NCBI GenBank assembly: GCA_031216915.1
Contig: CM062297.1
Location: 833,047,337-833,111,336 of the forward strand
DNA from: Pictodentalium vernedei
Lineage: Eukaryota > Mollusca > Scaphopoda > Dentaliida > Dentaliidae
Direction of reading: 5' to 3'
Length of the DNA: 64,000 nt
Below are positions 23,602-33,908 of this stretch, piece by piece. The notes below the pieces were generated by a model. That model saw only the letters and a program-made list of their open reading frames with translations. It was not told the DNA's origin and did not search any database. How positions within the stretch are numbered: the stretch's first letter is position 1; every line of letters starts with the position of its first letter. Position numbers and translations under genes: made by a program.

Positions 23602-23783
23602 TTAACCCTCTGCACTCTGATGTCAAAATTGCAATACTTCAATCTAAATATTTTTCCTATAGGGCATCATGAAATTTTACCAGTCAGTCTTGTTTGATGA
23701 GAGATGGTCAAATTCCTGGTTGCCTTATGGGAAAATTTGCTGTTTGAAATTTTGATATTTCGCCATCAGTGAGCAGAGGGTAA
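23602..23783. mobile_element. Small TTAA MITE of a second family
   Basis: Begins TTAACCCTCTGCACTCTGATG and ends CATCAGTGAGCAGAGGGTAA, with AAAATT/AATTTT inside. It shares the terminal CCCT/AGGG and TTAA target with the larger TTAA family and abuts the next copy, sharing the junction TAA. Confidence 0.75.
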
Positions 23784-24022
23784 CCCTTTACCTAACATGA
23801 AAAGCAGACGACACTTGCAAACAAAATTCTTGAATAACTAATTTTTTGTCTCAAAAACATAGGTTATGACCCCTCATTGGAATGAGCTTGAGGAGCTCAT
23901 TCCAAAGAGGGGTCATAACCTGTATTTTTGAAACAAAAAATAAAAAAAATAATGAAAATTAATTGGCGATTTTTGTGAATAGCACTGGCCAGTTTTGGCC
24001 ATTATGTTTGGTAAATGGTTAA
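23780..24022. mobile_element. TTAA MITE adjoining the small TTAA MITE
   Basis: GTAACCCTTTACCTAACATG..GGTAAATGGTTAA. The right target TTAA is at 24019-24022; the left is fused to the neighbouring MITE. The pair interrupts the gypsy Pol linker. Confidence 0.8.
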
Positions 24023-24431
24023 TGTCTTTGAAGTTTCCGAGGTCACATTCATGTTTAGAAAAAAACATCTTGATATTTACCAGTAATTCATTTAGGACCT
24101 CAACTTCAGATGGATCTAAATTGTTTTTGATTTTTCATACAAATTTTTCAAATGGTCTGGGAGGTTGGTGTGGGGTTGATGTTCCATTGTGGATGAGCAT
24201 CCTTTATTATCAGTATCCAAAGTGGGGAAGGGGGTCACACTTAGTGGCCTCAATAGCTTGCCCGATAACAGTCCCACAGTGTGACACATCTATTTTTGGG
24301 ATTCACTAATGCTACAGTTGGTGGGCTGCCTTCGGAGTGGGCAGTCGGAGGCATGGTTCTGTCCAATTCACATCAGTCTCTCGGACACTCTCGTCACAGA
24401 TTTGGTTGAACTACTACTTGGGCATCCAAAC
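24023..24431 (-). pseudogene. Gypsy Pol, region before RT
   Basis: Near 24023-24140 the minus strand reads NLDPSEVEVLNELLVNIK and FFSKHECDLGNFKD, like the L-x-x-x-(E/Q)-x-x-x-L-x-x-L-L-x-x-F-x-D-V-F-(A/S)...D-L-G-x-T block before RT in Ty3/gypsy. The remaining 270 bp toward 24431 are less clear. Confidence 0.6.
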
Positions 24432-24690
24432 CATTGGGGATGGGTTGCATTTGTAAAATGTCTGAGACAATGGTCAATGTGTTGTGTGCAAGATCAGTGA
24501 GAACATTCTGCTTTTGCAGGAAATCTAAGCCTAAAAGCATGTCGTCCTTAATTGGGGTGACCTAGATTGGTAGGTGCTAGTCATTTGTCTCCAAAGTCAT
24601 TCGGGCTGGGCAATAATTCTATGTTTCATTGATAGTTCTTTACCAGCTGTGTTAATTCTCACTTCCTTGATAAGGGGAAGGTCAGTGCTT
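24432..24690 (-). pseudogene. Ty3/gypsy aspartic protease, C-terminal half
   Basis: Minus-strand reading VTPIKDDMLLGLDFLQKQNV corresponds to the I-x-D-x-x-L-L-G-x-D-F-L motif closing retropepsins. Upstream (higher coordinates) VRINTAGKELSMKH is the preceding strand pair. The catalytic D-T/S-G was not seen. Frameshift near 24585. Confidence 0.65.
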
Positions 24691-24819
24691 AATGATTGAA
24701 ATACATTTTGCATTCCTCATCTGTCCAGGTTTCGTATTGAGAATAATGGAAAGATTTAGTGTTGAAAACTCGCCAATTAGTTATACCATCATATGTCAAA
24801 TATTTGGGTATATGAGGGG

Positions 24820-25630
24820 GGTTTCATCCATGGGTTGTCTGGCATTGAGCTCCGTTGTGGGCGAGAGCACATCCAGGACACTTTGAAATGCAGAGTCTGA
24901 GACTGTGGGGCTGCAGGAGTGGCGGGTAGGGTAGGAAAAACTGGAGCTTATGTCTGTGGTCCGACTGCTGCAGTAGGGGTAGATATTTGGGGTGGTGGTA
25001 CCACATTGGGAAACCAGGGAAAGGAGGTGGGAATGGGAAAACTAATATTGGTGGGGAAGCTAGTTAATACTAGTTACTTGCATGGAATGAGCATCATTTT
25101 ATCTAACTGCTGAACATCAGACTTAATATCTTGGGAAGTTCCAGTCATTTTTTACTCAATCTGTGTGTTAAGGGGTGGTCCCATCAAGGAAGCCTTACCA
25201 ATAACATCCAAAGCAGTGAGGGTAAATTTTTGCTATAGCTCCTTGAGGGTGGTGAGTGTCATCATTGCATCAAGAGAATGAGGACAAGTATATCGTTCAT
25301 CATTGTCTCCAGGTACATGAGGAGTGAAATTAACAGCTGCAAGGAAACCCGATGTGACCTTCAGATTTTGAATGTCGCCCAACAAATCCTGTGTCAGGTT
25401 TCCCTTTTCCTCCCTCATCAAAAGAAGGCCATGAGCAACCTGAAAGGATACTCAAGGTAATTTTGGTGATAAAATGTTGGGGATTGTGAACTAGCTATGT
25501 CCAAGTATGTCTTTGACAGTTGTTGAACTTGGATGGCAGGTGATTGGATTGCACTTGTTTTGATTTTGTGCAGGTACTTGAGCGTGCGGCGATCACCCAC
25601 CAAAAAAGGCCTGGCTTGTTCAGTTGTTGG
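24820..25630 (-). pseudogene. Probable gypsy Gag with zinc-knuckle-like motif
   Basis: Position just upstream of protease (minus sense) predicts Gag. The reading SKCPGCALAHNGAQCQTTHG (about 24885-24826) has C-x2-C-x3-H-x4-C, one residue shorter than the usual nucleocapsid knuckle. The rest (frames near 25006-24887, 25421-25233 and 25603-25418) is unrecognised, with no confident matrix/capsid signature. Both Gag identity and the 5' limit are inference. Confidence 0.45.
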
Positions 25631-26143
25631 GGACCACTAGAAGAATATAATAAAATGGATGTTATTTATAACTTTAAGCCCTGACATAGCTGGTCCACCT
25701 GGAGCTGCCTGGTTAACCAAAAAATCAACTCGTCAGAAAAAAAGCTGGAAGTCACAACTGTACTTGTCCGAAAAAAAAAACCTACTTTCAGTTTCCGTAC
25801 TTACATTGTGATTCTCCATTTCAACCACTTGAATCGAGGCACAAAGTTCATTATGCAGACCTCCATCAACTCTTAACCTGCTGATCATGAGTAGATTTGA
25901 TGAAAAATTCATCTAAATTTAACTCAAGTAATTATTGGTGCAAAAACAAAAATTCCATTCAATTTGCAGGGGGGAAATTTGATTAAATGTGCCCAAAGTA
26001 TACTTATCTATCTCAGTAGCAACCAGCATGCAAGGAGTGAAAGTAAATTGATAGTTTCAGAATACACTCTAGGCCGGGATCATCATTCGATTCCACTCTG
26101 CAATCACATGTGCCAAACTGCTCTTGTTAACACATTGGTGATA
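25631..26143. other. Spacer upstream of gypsy
   Basis: No gene or terminal repeat could be defined. The 5' LTR of the gypsy copy should lie around here, but without a matching partner near 10.7 kb I cannot mark it. Confidence 0.3.
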
Positions 26144-26463
26144 CAGTTAAAACTAGAAGTCCTGTCATGAAATGCGCACAAATAGCACGTCGATCTGCAC
26201 GCTAATCTGTGCGTTATGACCATAGTAAGGCTATCAAATCTTGTATATACATGTATGGCCTGTACACAAGCAATGTTTCAGCCAATGGACCTCCGGGTAA
26301 CCCGGAGGTCCATTGGCCGAAACATTGTCTGTATTCTCTATGAGTAACCGGGAGAACCGGCCGTGCTTTGGATGCCATTCAGTATGGCAGTTGCGTGCAA
26401 TTCCTATGTGCAATTAAGCCTAGATAAGCACACAGTTCGTGACAGCACTTCGAGTTTTAACTG
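26144..26463 (+). mobile_element. TA MITE (copy 3)
   Basis: CAGTTAAAACTAGAAGTCCT..GAGTTTTAACTG, TA at both flanks. The central palindrome around CCTCCGGGTAACCCGGAGG is perfect here and is continued by ATGGA/TCCAT. 320 bp. Confidence 0.88.
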
Positions 26464-27023
26464 TACATTGCTCTGTTGGCTAACCTTGTTTATTGTCAAT
26501 GAGTGGGCAAAATTTCCATTGATTCTAACTCAGTTCAACTGTTATAACTTCCATTCAGATGCTCAGAACATGTGTGATTATATGTACTTGACTGAAAATT
26601 ACGACCAGGTTTTTTTCAGAAATGAGTGTGAGTGTGACATTATGTGCATGGGGAGGAAACACAATGTGATTGACAGTTACACCTGGCATTGTCGTTTGCA
26701 TTGCTTTAATTGCAAAATCATCTTGACCACAAAAAGAAGTGTGGGAGCAGGGGAGATCCACACAAGAAAGGAATTTTGCTTGTGCTGTATATCGCAATAT
26801 ACATGTAACACCACATCACAGTTCCATATCCGGGACTCCCTGGAAAGCCTTTTAGTTTCAAAAATCAAAACCAGAACCTAGACACAACTATTTTCTCACA
26901 ACCGACACCAAAACCAAAGCAAAATTTTACAATCAAACAGCTCTAGACATAGCCTGCTTATTTTGGTGAAAAAATTTAAGTGTCTACATATTAAAATTTG
27001 CTTCATTTTTATTATGATTTTAG
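26464..27023. other. Intronic or upstream sequence before NCDN exon A
   Basis: AT-rich and open in several frames, but without recognisable protein. It ends in ATTATGATTTTAG, the acceptor of exon A. Probably NCDN intron. Confidence 0.4.
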
Positions 27024-27123
27024 GTTGCTAAGGCAGTTAAATCTGATCAGTGTGATGCTCAGAGAAGAAGAGAAATTTATGATGCAGTTGGATTCACTTT
27101 CTTGAAAAGATTAATAAGAACAG
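27024..27123 (+). CDS. NCDN: Neurochondrin homologue, internal exon A
   Basis: A 100-nt exon is bounded by a TTTTAG acceptor and a GTTAGT donor. Its frame starts in phase 0 and encodes 33 residues plus one base, including DAQRRREIYDAVGFTF and LKRLIRT. This matches the N-terminal conserved block of neurochondrin (vertebrate form roughly V-T-K-A-V-K ... RRRIFDAVGFTF.NRLL), recognised from memory of the family. Neurochondrin is a cytoplasmic/dendritic all-helical (ARM-like) protein linked to neurite outgrowth and signalling. The exon ends in phase 1 and joins in frame to the exon at 40777, which carries the next conserved block. No exon encoding the preceding family block was found upstream. The last 39 nt plus the donor are duplicated just downstream, and splicing at the second donor would read an immediate TAG. 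Confidence 0.85.
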
Positions 27124-27176
27124 GTTAGTTCAGTTTGATTCACTTTCTTGAAAAGATTAATAAGAGCAGGTTAGTT
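27085..27176 (+). repeat. 46-bp tandem duplication of exon end and splice donor
   Basis: Positions 27085-27130 and 27131-27176 are two adjacent copies of a 46-bp unit differing at about two bases. Each copy holds the last 39 nt of NCDN exon A and the donor GTTAGTT. The first donor (after 27123) gives the phase needed for exon B. Using the second donor (after 27169) would place TAG two codons after the normal junction. The high identity suggests a recent slippage duplication. Confidence 0.9.
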
Positions 27177-27288
27177 TTTACTGGAGTGTTCCCAGGAGGC
27201 TTTATTTTGAAGATGTATTGTTTGGCTGGTTCAACCCCAAATACTTGAGACTTATCAGGGTTTTTTTTTATCTCATTCTCAAAAGTTG

Positions 27289-27727
27289 TAGAGCTGAATT
27301 GGTTAACCGATCAATCGATTAACTCTGCGGGTGATTTAGTGATAATACACTCTCCACGTTCTGTATATGAGACAGAGAAAAGCATGCAAATTACTTGCTG
27401 ACATTGACATTGTTTACTTGCATGATCATCATACCGTATCAGTTGCTGAAAATGGTCATTCTTAACCCTTTACCCATTGCGAGTAGCAGATGATACTTGC
27501 AAAATAAATTTATGCATTACTAAAAAGTTTCCTTTTTTGTCTTAAAAACATAGCTGATGACCCCTTATTGAAAACATAATAAATTTGAATGGAGATTTTT
27601 ATATATAGGCCTAGTCGGTTTTGTTTGTTACATTGGGAAAAGGATTCATGCTGAAATCATCAATGGTATGGCAATTATTCAGATATATATTTCGACAAGT
27701 GATTAATGGGTTAACCAAGGTTAATAT
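27289..27727. mobile_element. Composite hAT-like/TTAA MITE (copy 2, right end lost)
   Basis: Left end TAGAGCTGAATTGG. The inner TTAA MITE begins at 27462 and ends about 27648 (AAAAGGATTCA, with deletion of the right half of its palindrome). The outer right arm continues to GGTTAACCAAGGTTAAT, then is cut by a partial TA MITE at 27728. The inner MITE sits at the same place as in the copies at 10807 and 30543. Confidence 0.75.
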
Positions 27728-27948
27728 TGCACGTAAGAATTGCATGCAATTGCCATATCAAATGGCATCCAAAGCACAGCAGGTTCTCTTGGTTACTCAT
27801 AGCAAACACAGGCAATGTTTCTGACAATGGACCTCCAGGCCATATGTACAGAATTTGATAGCCTTACTATGGTCATAATGTGTAGATTAACACGCACATC
27901 GATGTGCTATTTGTGTGCATTTCATGACAGGACTTCTAGTTTTAACTG
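27728..27948 (-). mobile_element. TA MITE (copy 4, partial, inverted)
   Basis: Ends AGGACTTCTAGTTTTAACTG before TA (27949-27950). The other end and half of the central palindrome are deleted. Orientation is opposite to most other copies. Confidence 0.8.
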
Positions 27949-28190
27949 TATGTATTACATCATAATGAATAATAAATTCATGAAATCACACCAGTATTTC
28001 TTGTTCAATAAGTCATTAGCCAGAAGTTAGCCAAGCTGTACAAATTATTAATGAAGCTGCAATGTTTCTTGCATTTTGTATCAGTGATAGTAGTACATAT
28101 ACTATCAGTAATAGTGAATGTAGTAGATAGCACTACAAATTAGATTAACAAAATGACTTAATTGATAATAATCTGTTCTATGGATTTAGT

Positions 28191-28821
28191 TTAACCCTTT
28201 ACCAGGCCTGGAAATAATTTTTTTTGGTGCACCGGTCATAATGACCGGCTCTATAATGATCGGATCGGTCATACAGTAACCCGGGTTGGTCATATTTTTT
28301 GGCTTCCAAATCAAACATTAACTAGGGCAAAACCCATGTAAATTATGTTGGGCTAACGTTGTTATGATATACAAAATATTAGGGCCTACCTGCGTTCAAT
28401 TTTATAGAAATAACACTTAACTTTTATAACATTAAATTGCACGACGGGGATGTCTTCAGTCCGCAAATCACTTTTTTTTTCTAAAAACATAACAACGGGA
28501 CTCCAATGCGACAATTTCTTTGAAAATGAATGCTGAACATCTCTGCACCTGTGGAGCCTGGACGTCTCCGGTAGCACCGGTCACAACGACATTTTGTGGA
28601 GGTCACTGTCCGTAACTGACCACTTATTTCCAGGCCTGCCTTAACCAACGAATTGCCCGCATAATATGCAAATTCAGCAGCTGAAAAAATATTATTTTTT
28701 GAAACGTCGAGCTCGTAGAGGGGTCACATGATATGGTTTTGTTGAAATTGTTTGAAAAAATTTTAAAAATGATATTTAAAACAATAAATTTTGATATCGT
28801 CTGCATTGGGTAAAGGGTTAA
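28191..28821. mobile_element. TTAA MITE interrupted by a hAT-like element
   Basis: TTAACCCTTTACC at 28191 and GGTAAAGGGTTAA ending 28821. The arms AATTTGCATATTA, TCACATGATATGGTTTT and TTTTGATATCGTCTGC match the sub-family at 43263. The left arm is missing between the 28203 insertion and the centre, so some sequence was lost or the copy was rearranged. Confidence 0.7.
28203..28638. mobile_element. hAT-like element nested in TTAA MITE
   Basis: Inverted ends CAGGCCTGGAAATAA and TTATTTCCAGGCCTG. Inside are GGTGCACCGGTCATAATG near the left end and TAGCACCGGTCACAACG near the right. Flanks CCTTTACC and CCTTAACC differ by one base, a possible 8-bp duplication, although the exact edge is ambiguous because the end is itself palindromic. 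Non-coding. Confidence 0.7.
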
Positions 28822-29872
28822 ACGATATTTATTGGAAAAAAGACAAGTTTACTGTATACATGCAAACAAGTGTAAACGGATTGAATATTTGTACATAAAT
28901 TTCTGTGAATACAATTAACACATAACATATCAAACTAACTTGTTGTAGTAGGGGATTCGGAAGAAAGCTGAATGCTTATTTGAACCGTCTCCCGTTCTGT
29001 GGATTTCAGTCTATCTATCAGCTACTGTGCTACAAATGTACATGTACTCTTGTCTGCTATGTCAAGTAGACAAGAGTACATGTAGCACAGTAGCTGATCA
29101 GATAGACTGAAATTGTCTACTATTAATACTGTAATATTATTAATAGTAAACAATTAAACTATTGAATATTCAAAATTATTCTGTATTTGAGGATGATTGT
29201 TCAGGGGGAATGCGAATGAAACAATTGTGGCATTGACAAATTTGAATATTTTTTTTCTCTCAGACAGGTTTAATTTATTTTCTAATTAATTAATCTCACA
29301 AGACTCCATTGAAGTCCATTCACAATTTCCCAAATGAATTAATTCACAACTCATTAACAACAACATTGATGAAAATTAAAATACTGTCAATTGTTATATA
29401 AAAGCAATGTTTAGCAACTTGTACATGTGTCTTTTAACTCGGAACAAATTCTGAACTGAGTATAAATCATTCTGACTAGTCACTGGTGTCACACTGTGAC
29501 TGCCAAAGTCTTTACCAATTAACACATGCGAAAGGCACATGTACGTATATATATATATATTGCTTCCTGATGCTTTTGAAGCTCAAACTTGAGAAATTCA
29601 AATTGTTCAGATGTCAGCAACTTTTCCACGGTGTCTGTACTGTAAAATTCTACCCATCCCTGCTAGAAAAGTACCCACATGCTCTCAATGGGAAACTGAG
29701 AAAGCTTGAACAATAATTGTTGAGAAAGATAACATAACACCAGTGACTTGACCCATGTTTACAATTATTCATTTCTGGTGAGATCATATTAATATGCAAA
29801 TTGAAATCAATCAATGTTATAAATATCAACTTGACGGCTACATAAATTTAACTTTCCAAGTGACAGACAAGC
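28822..29872. other. NCDN intron sequence containing a hairpin
   Basis: A long imperfect hairpin lies at 29001-29113: left arm TTCAGTCTATCTATCAGCTA, right arm TAGCTGATCAGATAGACTGAA, with a 6-nt bulge in the left arm. The rest is AT-rich, with a short (AT)n at 29546-29562. No gene. Confidence 0.5.
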
Positions 29873-30200
29873 AGGGACAGATCAGAACTATTTAAAATAC
29901 GCTTTAGCCTCGGAGCCTATTTTTCCAATTCATGCGCTAGATTTCAATTTACGGAGTCACACTGATGTTTGTAACACACACTGCAAGTATGTAATAGCTC
30001 TCATCATTTTCATTTAGTACACTATAGCAAACATTAATCTTCACTGTGGTTTCTGATCAAGTCTTGGCTGCCTATTTAGGCAGCCAAGACTTGATCAGAA
30101 ACCACAGTGAAGATTAATGCTTGGTAATTAAGACTTGAAGTATTAACTTAAGCACTCTACAACAATAATAAATGATAATCATATATATAATACATGTACA
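29873..30200. repeat. Dispersed repeat with perfect 43-bp-stem hairpin (copy A)
   Basis: Paired with 35115-35438 at high identity over about 320 bp. At 30032-30119 it holds an 88-nt palindrome with a 43-bp perfect stem and a 2-nt loop (centre GCTGCCTATTTAGGCAGC). No element termini or target duplication identified. Confidence 0.85.
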
Positions 30201-30534
30201 TGTACGTCCACACTAATTTACCACCCCAAACAAACTCTAATAAATATGATAAATAGAAATTGTTTCTTAGTGAATTTTGAAGACCTGTGCAGTATATTTC
30301 TGTATGGTTTTTGCATTTGTTATCACAAGCTGAGGTAGTTGTACAGAGTACTGGAATTTCAACCAACTTTGAGTGTACAAACCCTGACCAATGGATCCCT
30401 ATTTTTTTCTGGTGTCATTACTATTGATTGTAGGTATGTTCCTTTCAATAACCAGCATTCTGGCAAATCCAACATGGCTGTCATGTCCGAGCAATAACTC
30501 CAAAAACAAATGACTAATGCATCCCTTGTTTCTA
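30201..30534. other. NCDN intron spacer
   Basis: No gene or repeat recognised. Confidence 0.4.
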
Positions 30535-30982
30535 GTTCTCATTTGAGCTGAAATGGTTAACCGATTCATCGATTAATCAATAATCAACATCTTGATCGAG
30601 CCAAAAAGTAATTGTTCGATTAATCTTTTCTTTTGAACTACTGTATTATATGGGTCAACAAAGGAACATACTTGCTCCAAAACAGGCAAAAATTGTCACA
30701 CTGACTCACATCAATTATATGAGACAGAGTAAAGCATGAAAGTCACTTGCTGACATACTTGTTTACTTGCATGATCATCATGCTGTATCAGTAGCTCGAA
30801 GCAGTAATTTTTAACCCTTTACCCATTGCAGGTAGCGGACAATTGGGATACCTGCAAAATAAATTCATGAATTACTAAAAAAATTTAATTTTTGTCTCAA
30901 AAACCTAGCTTATGAACCCTCATTGGAACAAGCTCAAAACTTTTCAAAAATTGAAAACATAATGAATTTTAATGGAGATTTT

Positions 30983-32989
30983 TAGCTTAACTTGACAAAG
31001 TCAAGATAAGCTATTGCCATCACGTGTGCGTCTGTTCACATTTTCCTTTAGCACAGGCTACACCCTGTAGTTCTTGTCCGCTTGTCACGAAATTTCATAA
31101 GCAGGTTTGAGGTCATATCCAGATGAAAACGTCCCCTTTTGATTGCAATCGGTCAACCGCAATGGCTGCCTGAGCCCAACCCCCCAAAACCTTTAGCACA
31201 GTCTACAGATCATATTTATGACCGGATTTCATGGTAACTTGGTAGGATGACTCTGTATAATAACGAGATGAGAACGTCTCCTTTTGATCATGATCTGTCA
31301 ACTGTGGTGGCTGCCTTGCCCGAAACCCCAAAACTTTTAGCACAGTCTACAGATCATATTTAATATAGAGGGATTTCATTGTAACTTGGTACGATGACTC
31401 CGTATGATGTCTAGATTAGAACTTCCCCATTTGATGATCACGATCTGTCAACCGTGATGACTGCCCGAGCCCAAAACCCGAAAACCTTTAGCACAGTCCA
31501 CAGGTCGTATTTATGGAGGGATTTCATTGTAACTTGGTAGGGTGACTCCATGTAATGTCTAGATGAGAATGTCCCCTTTTGGTTGCAATTAGTCAACTGT
31601 GATGGCTACAGGCGCTGGAAGCCCGAAAACCTTTAGCACAGTCTACAGGTCATATTTGGGGGCACTGTGGCATTGCGGTAACCGCTTCTCATCAGATCAC
31701 CGAAGTTAAGCAACGTCGAGCCCGGTTAATCATTGGATGGGTGACCATCTGAGCGATCAATTCGGACTCCCATGTTGTGTCCTTGGGCAAGGCACTTAAC
31801 CCAGATTGTCCACATGGGGCATGATGACGGCGTGTACTAAGGCATTCTGCACATCGATGGTACGCATGTATTCAACCAATCTAACCCTGCCTGTGCTGCA
31901 GTGCGGAGTTACGATGTTGGGGAGCTGGCAGCTGCTCATCGTTGCTCGGTGGTTCTCTCCGGGTACTCCGCCTTCCTCCACCCGTAAAACTGTCACGGTC
32001 ATGATTAGCCATTGTGTATTAGTACATGACCTTAAACACCAATAAATAAACAAATAAACAGGTCATATTTATGAAGGGATTTAATTCGTAACTTGGTAGG
32101 ATGACTTCAGATAATGTCTAGATGGGAATGTCCCGTTTTGGTCGCGATCATTCAGCCATGATGGCTGTCTGCGCCCAAAACCCGAAAACCTTTAGCACAG
32201 ACTACAGGTCGCATTTATGAAGGGATTTCATTGTAACATGGTAGGATGACTCAGTATAATGTCCAGATGAAGACATCCCCTTTTGGTCATGATCGGTCAA
32301 CTATGATGGCTGCCCGAGCCCAAAACCCGAAAACCTTAAGCACAGTCTACAGGTCGTATTTATGAATGGATTTCATTGTAACTTGGTAGGATGACTCTAT
32401 ATAATATCTAAATGAGAATGTCCCCTTTTGATCATGATCTGTCAACTGTGGTGGCTGCCTTGCCCGAAACCCCAAAACTTTTAGCACAGTCTACATGTCA
32501 TATTTAATATGGAGGGATTTCATTGTAACTTGATAGGATGACACTGTATGATGTCTAGATGAGGATGTCCCCTTTTTGTTGTGATCCATCAACCATGATC
32601 GCTACACAGTCCCGAAGCCCAAAAACCTTTAGCACAGTCTGCAGGCCGTATTTATGAAGGGATTTCATTGTAACTTGATAGGATGACTGGTTTTGGAATA
32701 ATTTTAATGTAACTTGATAACTTTGGCTGACATACATTAACTGTGAGGGCCACATACATTACATGTAACTGTGAGAGCCACATTAACCCACCCCTCAATT
32801 CTTTAATACAGTCTACATCTCATATTGTTTTTATTGAAAACATAGCATACAGGAAACAGAAATTAACATAGTCCCAATTATCACAATTCTTGTCTTATTT
32901 CATAATCCTTTCATAAACATTGAACATTATCCTTTTCATCAAACACAACACAAAATCAAGTTAAGCTACAGTGTCAATGACACTTTCAT
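30983..32989 (+). mobile_element. Helentron-like element with ~144-bp units
   Basis: 5' TAGCTTAACTTGAC with hairpin partner GTCAAGATAAGCT, then ATTGCCATCACG. 3' TCAAGTTAAGCTACAGTGTCA then ATGACACTTTCAT. Twelve bases of the 5' end pair with the 3' end. The array unit is about 144 bp (GGATTTCATTGTAACTTGG, TTTAGCACAGTCTACAGG), about 8 units, one hit by a SINE. Non-coding. Confidence 0.82.
31658..32057 (+). mobile_element. 5S rRNA-headed SINE, full length with 13-bp TSD
   Basis: Flanked by ACAGGTCATATTT (31645-31657, 32058-32070). The head contains CAGATCACCGAAGTTAAGCA and GGATGGGTGACCATCTGAG, hallmark 5S rRNA segments (internal promoter region), so it is a SINE3-type head. The body starts TTGTGTCCTTGGGCAAGGC, and the tail AACACCAATAAATAAAC matches the tRNA-headed SINE at 15809. 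Inserted into a Helentron unit. Confidence 0.9.
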
Positions 32990-33246
32990 TGTATTTTGGC
33001 CTAGTCGTTTTTGTTTGTTGGGTAAAGGGTTCATGCTGTAAATCATCAACAGTATGGCTATTATTCAGATATCTATTTGGACAAGTAATTAATTGGTTAA
33101 CCAAGGTTAATCCATGTGATTAATCGATCAAGAAAACCCCTCAACCGTTTCAGCTCTAGTTCTCGTAGTACATTAAGATGCATTTGAAATGTGTAAGGGA
33201 TATGTTGCAATGTAAAATGACTGAATTTATATTAAACCGCCATATA

Positions 33247-33547
33247 CAGTTAAAACTAGAAGTCCTGTCATGAAATGTGCACAAATAGCGCGTTGATATG
33301 TGCGTTAATGTGCGCGTTATGACCCAATTAAAGCTATCATATTCTGTACATATGGCCTGTGCACAGGCAATGTTTCAGCCAATGGACCTCCGGGTAACCC
33401 GGAGGTCCATTGGCAGAAACATTGCATGCATTTGCTATGAGTAACCAGGAGAACCTGCCGTGCTTTGGATGCCATTCGATATGACAATTGCGATCAATTA
33501 AGCCTAGATAAGTGCACTATTCGTGACAGGACTTCTAGTTTTAACTG
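33247..33547 (+). mobile_element. TA MITE (copy 5)
   Basis: CAGTTAAAACTAGAAGTCCT..CTTCTAGTTTTAACTG, 301 bp, TA flanks, intact central palindrome (CCTCCGGGTAACCCGGAGG). Confidence 0.88.
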
Positions 33548-33549
33548 TA

Positions 33550-33897
33550 ATGATGCCATCGCCCCGTGGTGCTCTTGTTTATTGGGGTTTAATGATGCTT
33601 TTGACAGCCAGGGTCACCTTGTGTCGGACAGCTCCTTAACTCAGCTTTAACTTGGAAAAAATCTGCAATACTTTGGATGACACCACTCATGACAAAAGCC
33701 CTGTCTGTAAGTGTCTCCATTGGGTTCAACCTAACTTCCATTTGATCATTCTTAGAGGTTCTAGGGGATCAGTTGCTAAGCCAATTGAGTAAAAAAAAAC
33801 CCATAAATCAGGGTAACAAATGAATAAAGTTCATTTAATCCATGTTGTGTTCTGATTTTCACATTTTCTCCCTTATTAACTTGTCCACCGGACAAGT
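33550..33897. other. NCDN intron spacer
   Basis: No gene. A short inverted pair TTGTCC-A-CCGGACAA lies at 33882-33895, just before the SINE target duplication. Confidence 0.35.
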
Positions 33898-33908
33898 CAA
33901 CAAGGGAT

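Larger units (their letters stand above)
30811..33033. mobile_element. TTAA MITE split by Helentron
   Basis: Left end TTAACCCTTTACCCATTGC, right end TTGGGTAAAGGGTTCA (target TTCA, one base from TTAA). The Helentron entered after AATGGAGATTTTT. The right part resumes with TTTTGGCCTAGTCGTTTTTG, matching the uninterrupted copy near 27590-27632. Confidence 0.78.
30543..33158. mobile_element. Composite hAT-like/TTAA MITE (copy 3), four-level nest
   Basis: Ends GAGCTGAAATGGTTAACCGA and ACCGTTTCAGCTCTA. Flanks GTTCTCAT (30535-30542) and GTTCTCGT (33159-33166) form a near-perfect 8-bp duplication. Inside, the TTAA MITE spans 30811-33033. It is split by a Helentron at 30983-32989, which is itself split by a SINE at 31658-32057. 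It lies in the NCDN intron. Confidence 0.85.

Noticed and set aside
31670..31770. 5S rRNA gene
   Set aside because: Only part of 5S is present, fused to a SINE body with tail and 13-bp duplication.
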